Below are positions 7,704 to 16,404 of a DNA stretch of 64,000 nucleotides, piece by piece. The stretch is from an uncultured Acetatifactor sp. Its GTDB lineage: Bacteria > Bacillota > Clostridia > Lachnospirales > Lachnospiraceae. Position 1 is the first letter of the stretch, and the number at the start of each line of letters is the position of its first letter. The DNA lies in NCBI GenBank assembly GCA_910584375.1, contig CAJUAH010000006.1, forward strand, positions 1 through 64,000. The letters run 5' to 3'. Made by a program: the position numbers and the translations under genes. The notes beneath the pieces are model-generated. The model saw only the letters and a list, made by a program, of their open reading frames with translations, did not search any database and was not told where the DNA came from.

Positions 7704-9071
7704 ATGTTTGAGGGACGGAAGTGTTTGGTTGTTGGATCCGGGGTCAGCGGGCAGGGGGCAGTGTCTTTGCTGGGACGTATGGGGGCGGAGATCGTGCTGT
7801 TTGACGGCGGCGATGGGATTGCGCTGGAGGAATTGGAGGGGAGGGTTCCCTCGGGGGTGCGGGCGCGGTGTTTTGTGGGGCAGTTGCCGGAGGAGGTTTT
7901 GGGGCAGATTGATGTGGCAGTGCTTAGTCCGGGGGTTCCGGTGGACAGTCCGCTGGTGACGGAGCTTGTGCGGCGGGGGGTCCGGGTGATCGGGGAGATC
8001 GAGCTGGGATTTCTGGCGGAGCGGGGCCGGGTGGCGGCTGTCACGGGAACCAATGGAAAGACTACGACTACTACGCTGGTGGGGGAGATTATGAAGGCCC
8101 ATCTGGGGCGGGATAGGGTGTTTGTGGTGGGGAATATCGGAGATCCCTATACGATGGAGGTTGCAAAGAGCGGGCCGGATACGGTTACGGTGGGGGAGAT
8201 CAGCAGTTTTCAGCTGGAGACGGTGGAGAGTTTTCGGCCAGGGGTTTCGGCGATATTGAATATTACGCCGGATCATTTGAATCGGCATCATACGATGGAG
8301 GCTTATGTGGAGGCCAAGGAGAGGATCGCCCGGAGGCAGGGGCCGGAGGATATATGCGTGCTGAATTATGAAAATGCGTATACCCGGGATTTTGGCGGGA
8401 GGTGCCCGGCCAGGGTGGTGTATTTTTCTTCTGCCAGGGAGCTTGCGGAGGGGTATTTTCTGCGGGGGGAGGAGATTTGTCTGGCGCGGGACGGCCAGGT
8501 GACGGCGCTGCTTAATATACACAGGGATATGCGTCTGGTGGGTATGTGCAATGTGGAGAATGTGATGGCGGCTATTGCCATCGCCACGGGCATGGGCGTT
8601 CCTATGGATACGATACTGGGGACGGTCAGGGAGTTTCGGGCCGTGGAGCACCGCATTGAATATGTGGCGACCAAAAAGGGCGTGGATTATTATAATGATT
8701 CCAAGGGAACCAATCCCGACGCGGCGATCCAGGGGATACGGGCCATGAGCCGTCCCACGGTTTTGATCGGCGGGGGATACGATAAAGAGAGTGAGTTCGA
8801 TGAGTGGATCGAGAGTTTTGACGGGAAAGTGGAGTGGCTGGTGCTGATCGGCCAGACCAGGGAGAAGATCGCCCGGTGCGCGCGGGAGCACGGCTTTGAG
8901 CGGATCCGCATGGCGGACAGCTATGAGGAATGCCTACGGCTGTGTACACAGTTGGCCCGGCCCGGGGACGCGGTGCTGCTGTCCCCGGCCTGCGCCAGTT
9001 GGGGCATGTTTCCCAATTATGAGACCAGGGGACGGATCTTTAAGGAATATGTAAACGGGCTTGAGGAGTGA
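7704..9071 (+). CDS. murD: UDP-N-acetylmuramoyl-L-alanine--D-glutamate ligase
   Basis: MurD adds D-glutamate to UDP-MurNAc-L-alanine in the cytoplasm using ATP. The 455-residue protein shows the N-terminal Rossmann-like UDP-binding start (CLVVGSGVSGQGA), the Mur-ligase P-loop GTNGKTTT at 115-122, the central DHLNRH motif, DSKGTNPDA and the C-terminal LSPACASWGMF motif typical of MurD. Start 7704 has AGGAGG at the right distance. The first 600 bases are unusually G- and T-rich on the coding strand (many GGG and TTG codons) compared with the rest of the gene, matching the odd composition of the gap before it. Confidence 0.96.
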   Translation: MFEGRKCLVVGSGVSGQGAVSLLGRMGAEIVLFDGGDGIALEELEGRVPSGVRARCFVGQLPEEVLGQIDVAVLSPGVPVDSPLVTELVRRGVRVIGEIELGFLAERGRVAAVTGTNGKTTTTTLVGEIMKAHLGRDRVFVVGNIGDPYTMEVAKSGPDTVTVGEISSFQLETVESFRPGVSAILNITPDHLNRHHTMEAYVEAKERIARRQGPEDICVLNYENAYTRDFGGRCPARVVYFSSARELAEGYFLRGEEICLARDGQVTALLNIHRDMRLVGMCNVENVMAAIAIATGMGVPMDTILGTVREFRAVEHRIEYVATKKGVDYYNDSKGTNPDAAIQGIRAMSRPTVLIGGGYDKESEFDEWIESFDGKVEWLVLIGQTREKIARCAREHGFERIRMADSYEECLRLCTQLARPGDAVLLSPACASWGMFPNYETRGRIFKEYVNGLEE

Positions 9072-9075
9072 TGGC

Positions 9076-10242
9076 GTGGCGGATAGACGGAGAAGAAAAA
9101 AAGAGCAGACGGAGTATTTTTTTGATTACAGTCTGTTGTTCATAGTGCTGTTTTTGATGGGATTTGGACTGGTGATGATCTATTCCGCGAGCTCTTACGA
9201 GGCCCAGCAGGAGTTTGGCAGCGGTTCCTTTTACCTGCGCAAACAGTTGATTGCGGATATTCTGGGGCTGGTGGTCATGATGGTCATGGCGAACATTCCC
9301 TATAAGTTCTGGCAGCGTTTCACCACTCTGGCCTACTTCGCGTCTCTGCTTCTGATCCCCATGGTGCTGACGCCGCTGGGGGTGGAATCCCACGGAGCCA
9401 AAAGGTGGGTGGGCATTCCGGGAACGGGATTCAATCTGCAGCCCGCAGAGGTGGCGAAGGTCTGTATGATCCTGTTTTTGGCAAATATGGTGTGTCTGAT
9501 GGGGAAAAAGCTGCGCACGGCCAAGGGCCTGATCGTGCTGATCGCCCTGTCTCTGCCCCATTCGCTGGCTGTCTGGCTGATCACGAAAAATATGAGTTCC
9601 GCCATTATCATCCTGGGGATCGCCATGCTGATGATCTTTGTGGCTACGCCGGACTATAAGAGGTTTGTCATCATGGGCGCCATCGCTGCTGCGGCGGTGA
9701 TCCTGATCGTGTGGGCGATCTTCAACACGCCCATCATTGAAAAGGTGGGATTCCGGGGAGAGAGGGTCCTGGCCTGGAGGGATCCGGAAGCATACGCCCA
9801 GGGCAAGGGATTTCAGACATTGCAGGCGCTCTACGCCATCGGTTCCGGCGGCATATGGGGCAAGGGCCTGGGCCAGAGTATGCAGAAACTGAACTTTATC
9901 CCCGAGGCGCAGAATGATATGATTTTTTCCATTATCTGTGAAGAACTGGGACTCTTCGGAGCCATTGCCGTGATCCTGATGTTTATCATGCTGCTGTGGA
10001 GAATGATGATTGTTGCCAACAACGCGTCGGATCTGTTCGGCGCTCTGCTGGTGGTGGGCGTTATGGGGCATATCGCCATCCAGGTGATCCTGAATATTGC
10101 GGTGGTTACGAACACCATTCCCAACACGGGAATCTCTCTGCCGTTTATCAGTTACGGAGGCTCTTCGGTACTGTTTCTGATGATGGAGATCGGGCTGGTG
10201 CTCAGTGTGGCCCGCCGGATTCAACTGAAGGAGCTGGCGTAG
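9076..10242 (+). CDS. ftsW: FtsW/RodA/SpoVE family peptidoglycan glycosyltransferase
   Basis: A SEDS-family polytopic membrane protein that polymerises lipid II into glycan strands in partnership with a class B PBP, here probably one of the two encoded upstream. The 388 residues contain about ten hydrophobic helices, the early motif LVMIYSASS, AKRWVGIPG in the extracellular loop and the C-terminal NTGISLPFISYGGSS signature. The GTG start at 9076 is preceded by AGGAG at 9064-9068, four bases after the murD stop. Position in the dcw cluster favours FtsW (or sporulation SpoVE) over RodA. Confidence 0.93.
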   Translation: MADRRRRKKEQTEYFFDYSLLFIVLFLMGFGLVMIYSASSYEAQQEFGSGSFYLRKQLIADILGLVVMMVMANIPYKFWQRFTTLAYFASLLLIPMVLTPLGVESHGAKRWVGIPGTGFNLQPAEVAKVCMILFLANMVCLMGKKLRTAKGLIVLIALSLPHSLAVWLITKNMSSAIIILGIAMLMIFVATPDYKRFVIMGAIAAAAVILIVWAIFNTPIIEKVGFRGERVLAWRDPEAYAQGKGFQTLQALYAIGSGGIWGKGLGQSMQKLNFIPEAQNDMIFSIICEELGLFGAIAVILMFIMLLWRMMIVANNASDLFGALLVVGVMGHIAIQVILNIAVVTNTIPNTGISLPFISYGGSSVLFLMMEIGLVLSVARRIQLKELA

Positions 10243-10336
10243 GGACGCCCGGACGAAAATTTTGGGACAACGCAACAACAGCCGTTTTTTGTCATAGGAT
10301 AGAATAATTCATGACTCAAAGAGCGGAAGGTGTGCC

Positions 10337-11617
10337 ATGAGCGCTATCCCAGATAAAAACGCGGGGGAGATTCACATACGGGGAGGAGTGCGCCTCCAGG
10401 GTAAGGTGAAAATACAGGGGTCCAAGAATGCGGCGCTGCCCATTCTGGCTGCTACGATTTTAACAGAGGGAGAGAATTGTCTTAAGGATTGTCCTAAGAT
10501 TTCAGATGTATACCGAATGCTGAGACTGCTGCAAAGTCTGGGCGGACATGTGCGCTGGGAGGGAGACGGGGTTTGCGTCAGTACAGGCAGTATCACTACC
10601 CGGGATATGCCTGCGGACGCCATCACCGGCATGCGTTCTTCCCTGTGTCTGCTGGGAGCGCTGCTGGCCAGATGCGGCAGCATCGTCATGGAGTATCCCG
10701 GCGGCTGTGTCATCGGCGAACGCCCCATTGATCTGCACCTGCAGGCACTAAAGCAGATGGGAGTGCGTTTTCACGAGGAGGACGGCAGAATCTGCGGACA
10801 GGCGCCGGAAGGTCTGTCCGGCGCGGATATCTCCCTGGCGCTGCCCAGCGTGGGCGCTACGGAAAATATCGTGCTGGCGGCGGTCACGGCCAAAGGGCGC
10901 ACCCGCGTGAGGGGAGCGGCCAGGGAGCCGGAGGTGGAGGCTTTGTGCCGGTATCTCAATGCCTGCGGCGCAAGGATCGACGGAGTCGGCAGTTCCGAAT
11001 TGGAGATCCAGGGGGTGGAACGTCTTCACGGAGTTTCTTACCGGATACCGACGGACAGGATCGTGGCGGGGACTTACCTCTACGCGGCGCTGGGAACCCG
11101 GGGCTGCGTTCTGCTGGAGCAGGCGCCCTGCGGGCATATGCAGGCGGTGATCCGCATGGCGGAGCGGATGGGAGCCCTCTGTCAGGAGACGGGGGAGGGA
11201 CTGTATGTACAGTCTCTGGGAGAACTGCTCTCCCCGGCTCTGATCCGCACCGGGGTCTATCCCGGTTTTCCCACGGATATGCAGTCCGTGGCGCTGGCGG
11301 TGGCCACCATGGCGGCGGGGGAGACCCGGATCGAAGAGCGTATATTCGAGAACCGTTTCCGGGTGGCGGAGCCCCTGCGGCGGATGGGGGCGGATATCCG
11401 GCAGACGGATTCGGGCAGCCTGTGGGTAAAGGGCGGCTGCCGCCTGCACGGGGAGCGGGTGGAAGCCTGCGAACTGCGGGGCGGCGCCGCGCTGGTGGTC
11501 GCGGGCCTGATGGCGGAGGGAGAGACGCAGATTACGGGCTGTGAATTTATCGAGAGAGGCTACGAGAATATATGTAAGGACTTAAGAGAGTTGGGGGCCA
11601 GAATCTACAGTGTATAA
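10337..11617 (+). CDS. murA: UDP-N-acetylglucosamine 1-carboxyvinyltransferase
   Basis: MurA transfers enolpyruvate from PEP to UDP-GlcNAc, the first committed step of peptidoglycan synthesis and the fosfomycin target. The 426-residue protein begins its fold with GSKNAALPILAA and has the catalytic cysteine (Cys124) in YPGGCVIGERPIDLHL, so it is the fosfomycin-sensitive type rather than the Asp variant. The PTD motif and C-terminal RGGAALVVAGLMAEG are also present. A putative AGCGGAAGG ribosome site precedes the ATG. The murG gene often found before ftsQ is missing; ftsQ overlaps the end of murA by eight bases. Confidence 0.96.
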   Translation: MSAIPDKNAGEIHIRGGVRLQGKVKIQGSKNAALPILAATILTEGENCLKDCPKISDVYRMLRLLQSLGGHVRWEGDGVCVSTGSITTRDMPADAITGMRSSLCLLGALLARCGSIVMEYPGGCVIGERPIDLHLQALKQMGVRFHEEDGRICGQAPEGLSGADISLALPSVGATENIVLAAVTAKGRTRVRGAAREPEVEALCRYLNACGARIDGVGSSELEIQGVERLHGVSYRIPTDRIVAGTYLYAALGTRGCVLLEQAPCGHMQAVIRMAERMGALCQETGEGLYVQSLGELLSPALIRTGVYPGFPTDMQSVALAVATMAAGETRIEERIFENRFRVAEPLRRMGADIRQTDSGSLWVKGGCRLHGERVEACELRGGAALVVAGLMAEGETQITGCEFIERGYENICKDLRELGARIYSV

Positions 11618-12368
11618 TAAGGGACGGAAAAAAAGAAGAAAATGGCCGGTGATATTGCTGCTCCTGCTGGGTATATCGGCGGCGCTGCTGGGCGCGGGAT
11701 ACTATGTGCGCGTCACATACACGATTCAGAACGTATATGTGACGGGCAATATCCACTATACCCAGGAGGAGATCCAGGAGATCGTCATGGACGGTCCCCT
11801 GGGAAACAATTCGCTGTATCTGTCATTGAAATACAAAAATAAAGGGATAGAAGATATTCCTTTCGTGGATGTGATGGACGTGAGCATACTGTCGCCGGAC
11901 ACCATCAGAATCACTGTATATGAGAAGGCTCTGGCCGGATATGTGGAGTACATGGACAGCTTTATGTATTTTGACAAGGACGGCTATGTGGTGGAGAGTT
12001 CCCAGATCAGGACGGAGGGTGTGCCCCAGATCACCGGGCTGCAGTTCTCCTCCTGTACGCTGGGACAGAAACTGCCTGTGGAGCGGGAAGATATCTTTGC
12101 CGGTATCATGGATCTGACCAAGCTGCTGAGCAAATATGAGTTGTCGCCGGACCGCATCTATTTTCGGGATTACACGGAGATCACGCTGTATTTCGGCGAT
12201 GTGCGGGTGGCTCTGGGGGCGGGAAACGACCTGGAGGAAAAGCTGATGGTGCTGCCCACTTTTTTGGAAAATCTGGAGGGCAAGAAGGGAGTGCTGCGTA
12301 TGGAAAATTATAACATTGATGCGAAAACCACAGTGTTTGAAATGGATGAGCAGGAAAAAGCGGAATAA
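11610..12368 (+). CDS. ftsQ: Cell division protein FtsQ/DivIB
   Basis: FtsQ (DivIB) is a bitopic septal protein that recruits FtsL and DivIC. The 252 residues comprise a very basic cytoplasmic tail (KGRKKRRKW), one membrane helix (VILLLLLGISAALLGAGYYV), a POTRA domain beginning at about residue 37 (YTIQNVYVTGNIHYTQEEIQ) and a beta domain. The GTG start overlaps the murA stop (TAA at 11615), implying translational coupling. The gene ends before a good promoter for ftsZ, so ftsZ can be expressed independently. Confidence 0.9.
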   Translation: MYNKGRKKRRKWPVILLLLLGISAALLGAGYYVRVTYTIQNVYVTGNIHYTQEEIQEIVMDGPLGNNSLYLSLKYKNKGIEDIPFVDVMDVSILSPDTIRITVYEKALAGYVEYMDSFMYFDKDGYVVESSQIRTEGVPQITGLQFSSCTLGQKLPVEREDIFAGIMDLTKLLSKYELSPDRIYFRDYTEITLYFGDVRVALGAGNDLEEKLMVLPTFLENLEGKKGVLRMENYNIDAKTTVFEMDEQEKAE

Positions 12369-12392
12369 AAATATCTTTTTTCAAAAAATGTG

Positions 12393-12421
12393 TTGATTAA
12401 TTTTAGAAATAATTATATGAT
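12393..12421 (+). promoter_or_regulatory. Promoter of ftsZ
   Basis: TTGATT (12393-12398) and TATGAT (12416-12421) with a 17-bp spacer lie between ftsQ and ftsZ. This would allow ftsZ to be transcribed apart from the upstream cluster. Confidence 0.75.
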
Positions 12422-12462
12422 AGTCTATATGGAGTTTATACGGGAAAAAGGAGGACAGATCT

Positions 12463-13647
12463 TTGCTGGAAATCAAGACGAACGACGCAGAAGCCGCTGC
12501 CAGAATCATCGTTGTCGGTGTGGGCGGAGCAGGCAATAATGCTGTTAATAGAATGATCGACGAAAAAATTGACGGAGTGGAATTTATCGGTGTGAATACG
12601 GACAAGCAGGCCTTGCAGCTGTGTAAGGCTCCCAAGCTGTTGCAGATCGGGGAGAAACTGACCAAGGGACTGGGAGCGGGAGCCAAGCCGGAGATCGGAG
12701 AGAAGGCTGCCGAGGAGAGTTCGGAGGAGGTTGCCAATGCGCTGACAGGGGCGGATATGGTGTTTGTTACCTGCGGCATGGGCGGCGGGACGGGAACCGG
12801 CGCTGCCCCCGTGGTGGCCAAGCTGGCCAAGGACATGGGGATTCTGACGGTGGGCGTTGTGACCAAGCCTTTCCGTTTTGAGGCCAAAGCCAGGATGTCC
12901 AACGCGCTGGCCGGTATCAACAGGATCAAGGACAATGTGGATACGCTGATTGTGATCCCCAACGACAAGCTCCTGGAGATCGTGGACCGCAGAACCACCA
13001 TGCCCGAGGCCCTTAAGAAAGCGGATGAAGTGCTGCAGCAGGCAGTACAGGGGATCACGGATCTGATCAATATCCCTTCCGTGATCAATCTGGATTTCGC
13101 GGATGTGCAGACGGTTATGAAAGACAAGGGGATCGCCCATATCGGCATCGGCCAGGGCAAGGGGGACGACAAGGCCATGGACGCCGTGAAACAGGCGGTG
13201 GAGAGCCCTCTTTTGGAGACCACGATCTCCGGCGCCACCGATATCATTATCAATGTGTCCGGCGATATCACGCTGGCGGACGCCAACGACGCGGCCAGCT
13301 ATGTGGAACAGCTTGCCGGAGAGGATATCAACGTGATTCTGGGCGCCATGTATGACGATTCCAAGTCGGACAGCTGTACGATCACGGTGATCGCCACGGG
13401 GCTGGAGGAGACTCCCGCCGCCGTCACGCCCGTGACCAGGCTGGGCAGCGGGCTGGCCTACAAGAATCCGGGTACCCATGTACCTCCCAGCTCCCTCAAG
13501 AATTTTACCGCGCAGCCGGGAAACAGCGCCGCGCCGGGGAACGGTACGCCGGTAAGACCGCTGACGGGGATTAACCGTCCTGCGGATATCCGCAGCAATG
13601 TGGAGGAAAAATCTCTGAAGATCCCGGATTTCCTGCAGAGGAAATGA
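12463..13647 (+). CDS. ftsZ: Cell division GTPase FtsZ
   Basis: FtsZ polymerises into the Z-ring that organises septation. The 394-residue protein has the tubulin signature GGGTGTG at 107-113, the N-terminal VGVGGAGNNAVNRM nucleotide-binding loop, and the T7 loop NLDFADV. A variable Pro/Gly/Asn-rich linker of about 60 residues leads to the conserved C-terminal peptide KIPDFLQRK that contacts membrane anchors. The start is TTG at 12463, supported by AAAGGAGG 8 bases upstream; no ATG or GTG is better placed. A strong terminator follows. Confidence 0.98.
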   Translation: MLEIKTNDAEAAARIIVVGVGGAGNNAVNRMIDEKIDGVEFIGVNTDKQALQLCKAPKLLQIGEKLTKGLGAGAKPEIGEKAAEESSEEVANALTGADMVFVTCGMGGGTGTGAAPVVAKLAKDMGILTVGVVTKPFRFEAKARMSNALAGINRIKDNVDTLIVIPNDKLLEIVDRRTTMPEALKKADEVLQQAVQGITDLINIPSVINLDFADVQTVMKDKGIAHIGIGQGKGDDKAMDAVKQAVESPLLETTISGATDIIINVSGDITLADANDAASYVEQLAGEDINVILGAMYDDSKSDSCTITVIATGLEETPAAVTPVTRLGSGLAYKNPGTHVPPSSLKNFTAQPGNSAAPGNGTPVRPLTGINRPADIRSNVEEKSLKIPDFLQRK

Positions 13648-13684
13648 TATACATAAGAAGTATTTACACAGGATGAACAGTCAC

Positions 13685-13716
13685 AGGGCCTGCGCCGAGA
13701 GGAGCAGGCCCTTTTT
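13685..13716 (+). terminator. Intrinsic terminator after ftsZ
   Basis: AGGGCCTGC pairs with GCAGGCCCT across an 11-base loop, followed by TTTTT. It closes the dcw region. Confidence 0.9.
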
Positions 13717-13725
13717 CTGAGGGCA

Positions 13726-13802
13726 TGTCGAAATTTCAAGACGGCTTTTCGCCGGAATTTTACCTGATTGCGACAAATTTTACAGCTTTTATCCCTTATA
13801 CT
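13726..13802 (+). promoter_or_regulatory. Spo0A-type promoter of spoIIGA-sigE
   Basis: A perfect 0A box TGTCGAA stands at 13726-13732 and an inverted near-match (TTTGTCGCA read on the minus strand, 13769-13777) overlaps a TTGCGA -35-like hexamer (13768-13773). The -10 TATACT is at 13797-13802, giving an unusually long spacer of 22-23 bp. This matches the known architecture of the Bacillus spoIIG promoter, a sigma-A promoter with extended spacing activated by phosphorylated Spo0A. Confidence 0.7.
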
Positions 13803-13849
13803 GTTTATGAAGACCCGGGGAATGGATCTGAAGGCGAGGGGGATCGCAT

Positions 13850-14641
13850 ATGTATTATGAAGTCTACCTGGATAGTATCTTTTTGGTCTGTTTCTGCATG
13901 AACCGCTATCTTCTGGGGCTGACGAATCTGTGTCTGTCGTGTGCTGCCACGCATGGCAGGCTGTGGGCCGGAGCCGCAGTGGGAGCGGTGGGGGACTTGC
14001 TGGCCATACTTATGCCCGCGCCGTTTCGCCCGGTACTGCTGGCGGCGGGACTGTACGGGATGGCGGGAACCGCTTTCGGATGTTGGAGGGGAAGGGGACT
14101 CGTCAGGATCGCGGAAGGACTCGGCGTCTGTTTTTTCCTGCTGGGTGGGGCGGTGACGCTGCTGCTGCGGCTGTGGCCGGGCGGGGAAGGAAAACTGTCC
14201 GGCAGCGCGGCAGTACTTTTGCTGGGGGCCGTATGCTATGAGGGAATCCGTCTGCCGGTACTGCGCCGGAGAAAGGACCGGGGGAGCTGCCATGTGACCC
14301 TGTACGGGGAGGACGGACACAGCATACGGATAGCGGGCCTGGTGGATACGGGGAACAGCCTCACAGAGCCCATCAGCGGCAGGCCGGTGGCGGTGCTGGA
14401 AAAGGAGATTTGGGAGCAACTGTATCCCCGACAGGCTCCTTCCGGTATGCGGGTAATCCCCTATCACAGTGTGGGAAAACCGGCGGGTACCCTGATCGGA
14501 TTCCCGGTGAAGGATATGGAGGTGGAAGTAGGCGGCATCCGGCGGAAATGCCGGGAAATCTATATAGCTCTATGGCAGGAGCGGCTGACCGAGACAGGAT
14601 CCTATAAGATTCTGCTGCAGCCCGCCATGCTGGAACATTAA
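13850..14641 (+). CDS. spoIIGA: Sporulation sigma-E processing peptidase SpoIIGA
   Basis: SpoIIGA is a membrane-bound aspartyl protease that removes the pro-sequence from SigE in the mother cell after polar septation. The N-terminal half of the 263 residues is a set of hydrophobic helices starting MYYEVYLDSIFLVCF; the C-terminal half is a pepsin-like domain with the catalytic motif VDTGNSL (Asp166). It starts with ATG 13850 after a GAGGGGG ribosome site. The next gene is its substrate sigE, and the promoter upstream looks Spo0A-dependent. Firm call. Confidence 0.94.
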   Translation: MYYEVYLDSIFLVCFCMNRYLLGLTNLCLSCAATHGRLWAGAAVGAVGDLLAILMPAPFRPVLLAAGLYGMAGTAFGCWRGRGLVRIAEGLGVCFFLLGGAVTLLLRLWPGGEGKLSGSAAVLLLGAVCYEGIRLPVLRRRKDRGSCHVTLYGEDGHSIRIAGLVDTGNSLTEPISGRPVAVLEKEIWEQLYPRQAPSGMRVIPYHSVGKPAGTLIGFPVKDMEVEVGGIRRKCREIYIALWQERLTETGSYKILLQPAMLEH

Positions 14642-14694
14642 ACAGTGATTGTATGATTACGGAACTTTAATAAAGAAAGACGAGGTATAAGATT

Positions 14695-15435
14695 ATGATA
14701 TTGAGAGCACCTATACCTGTGAGCATTCCCCTGTGGGTGTTTCGCAGGGAAAAAGGAAAGAAAGTACGCGGACAGGGAGATATCCATTACATAGGCGGCG
14801 CAGAGGTATTGCCGCCGCCGCTGGAACTGGAGCGGGAGAGTCAGGTGATCGGCGCGCTGGGAACGGATTCGGAGGAGGAGGCCAAATCCATATTGATCGA
14901 GCACAATCTGCGTCTGGTGGTGTATATAGCCAAAAAATTTGACAATACCGGGGTGGGCGTGGAAGATCTGATTTCCATCGGAACCATCGGCCTGATCAAG
15001 TCCATCAACACCTTTAAGCCGGATAAGAACATCAAACTGGCTACCTATGCGTCCAGATGCATAGAAAACGAGATACTGATGTATCTGCGGCGCAACAACA
15101 AGACCCGGCTGGAGGTCTCCATCGACGAGCCGCTGAATGTGGACTGGGACGGCAATGAGCTGCTGTTGTCGGATATTCTGGGCACGGACGAGGATATCAT
15201 CTACCGGGATCTGGAAAATGAGGTGGAGAGGAATCTTTTGCTGAAAGCCATCAACAAGCTTACCGACCGGGAGAGAACCATTATCCGCCTGCGTTTCGGC
15301 CTGGGGCGTCCGGACGGGCAGGAGATGACGCAGAAGGAGGTAGCCTCCCTTCTGGGCATATCCCAGTCCTATATCTCCCGGCTGGAAAAGAAAATAATGA
15401 AACAACTGAAAAAAGAGATGAGTAATAACATCTGA
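14695..15435 (+). CDS. sigE: RNA polymerase sporulation sigma factor SigE
   Basis: SigE directs early mother-cell transcription. The 246-residue protein has an amphipathic/hydrophobic pro-sequence of roughly 30 residues, then a likely processing zone around HYIGGAEVLPPPL, region 2 (NLRLVVYIAKKFDNTGVGVEDLISIG) and region 4 with a helix-turn-helix (EVASLLGISQSYISRLEKK). It is made as an inactive precursor and is expected to be cleaved by SpoIIGA, encoded 53 bases upstream. Firm call. Confidence 0.96.
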   Translation: MILRAPIPVSIPLWVFRREKGKKVRGQGDIHYIGGAEVLPPPLELERESQVIGALGTDSEEEAKSILIEHNLRLVVYIAKKFDNTGVGVEDLISIGTIGLIKSINTFKPDKNIKLATYASRCIENEILMYLRRNNKTRLEVSIDEPLNVDWDGNELLLSDILGTDEDIIYRDLENEVERNLLLKAINKLTDRERTIIRLRFGLGRPDGQEMTQKEVASLLGISQSYISRLEKKIMKQLKKEMSNNI

Positions 15436-15518
15436 ATGGCAGATTTTCCCTTTTCAAATTCATAATTATAGTATATACTAAAGGCATCAGGTGAGAAAAA
15501 AGAGGCTTTGAATGCTTT

Positions 15519-15824
15519 ATGATACAGAGAGATGACATTTTGTCCATGGAATTTTTGAAAAAGACGGAGTTTACCGGGAGCCATCAGGGGATGCGTTACC
15601 GCCTGGAGGGCGTCAGCCGGGAGGAGGGAAAGCGGCTGATGGCCACGGTATGGCCGGAACCTTTTAACTATGTGACCACGCCGGAGGAAAAAAAGCGGCG
15701 GTCGGAGTTTTCTTTTGACGAAGACGGGGTTACGGATGCCGTGGCCTGGATGAACGACAGGCTTTTTGAGGACAGAGAGCTATGGCAGGACAGCGGCCGT
15801 GGCTGGGACAGTGTTGCCACCTGA
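15519..15824 (+). CDS. Small conserved protein of unknown function
   Basis: A 101-residue acidic soluble protein with no recognisable signal peptide or membrane segment. It contains GVSREEGKRLMATVWPEPFNY and a C-terminal acidic helix ending in Trp-rich residues. I do not recognise a family. It lies between sigE and a VanZ-like gene, all on the same strand, with spacing that suggests its own or read-through transcription. The start is uncertain: ATG 15519 has AGAGG 13 bases away, while ATG 15546 (MEFLKKTEF) has no better site. Clean coding frame and context support a real gene. Confidence 0.7.
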   Translation: MIQRDDILSMEFLKKTEFTGSHQGMRYRLEGVSREEGKRLMATVWPEPFNYVTTPEEKKRRSEFSFDEDGVTDAVAWMNDRLFEDRELWQDSGRGWDSVAT

Positions 15825-15849
15825 AAAAAGACTGATTGGAAGAAATGAT

Positions 15850-16386
15850 ATGCTGAAATATATTATCCACGACATGACGGCGGCGCTGCGCTATCTGCCC
15901 TATGGGCTCATAGCGGGGCTGTTTGCCGTAGCGGCGCTGTGGCTTATCAACCGTGGCAGGCGCAGGCGGGGCAAGGAAGGGCTGCCGCTGACGGCGGTAT
16001 CCTGCCTGGTGACATATGTGGCAATCCTGCTGGCGATCACCTATTTTTCCAGGGAGAGCGGCAGCAGAAACGGGATCGATCTGGAGCTTTTTTCCACATG
16101 GGGCATCAATAAGCGCAACAATGCGTATGTGGTGGAAAATGTGCTTTTGTTTATTCCCTACGGGTTTGTGCTGGCATGGGCGGGTCCCAGACAGAGGAAT
16201 TTTTTTCGCAATGCGGCGACAGGGGCAATGACCAGCCTGGCCATCGAGTGCATGCAGCTGGTCACGGGAAGGGGATATTTTCAGATCGACGATATCCTCA
16301 CCAATATTGTTGGAACCGTTCTGGGCTATATCTGTTATATGCTGCTTTACGGTATCCGCAGTCTGTGGCGCAGGGGGCGAAAATAG
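15850..16386 (+). CDS. VanZ-like family membrane protein
   Basis: A 178-residue membrane protein with four to five hydrophobic helices. The VanZ-like hallmark is visible in the central block NVLLFIPYGFVLAW and the later IECMQLVTGRGYFQIDDILTNIVGTVLGY, where the E-x-x-Q and DDxxxNxxG residues are conserved in the family. VanZ confers low-level teicoplanin resistance in enterococci, but most chromosomal relatives have no proven role, so no resistance function is claimed. ATG 15850 has GGAAG upstream; 18 bases separate its stop from the next start. Confidence 0.85.
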   Translation: MLKYIIHDMTAALRYLPYGLIAGLFAVAALWLINRGRRRRGKEGLPLTAVSCLVTYVAILLAITYFSRESGSRNGIDLELFSTWGINKRNNAYVVENVLLFIPYGFVLAWAGPRQRNFFRNAATGAMTSLAIECMQLVTGRGYFQIDDILTNIVGTVLGYICYMLLYGIRSLWRRGRK

Positions 16387-16404
16387 GCGGCGAGGGAGGA
16401 CAGT

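Noticed and set aside
15453..15479. Sigma-A promoter before the 101-residue gene
   Set aside because: TTCAAA and TATACT are only 15 bp apart, and a sigma-E type site could not be aligned convincingly.
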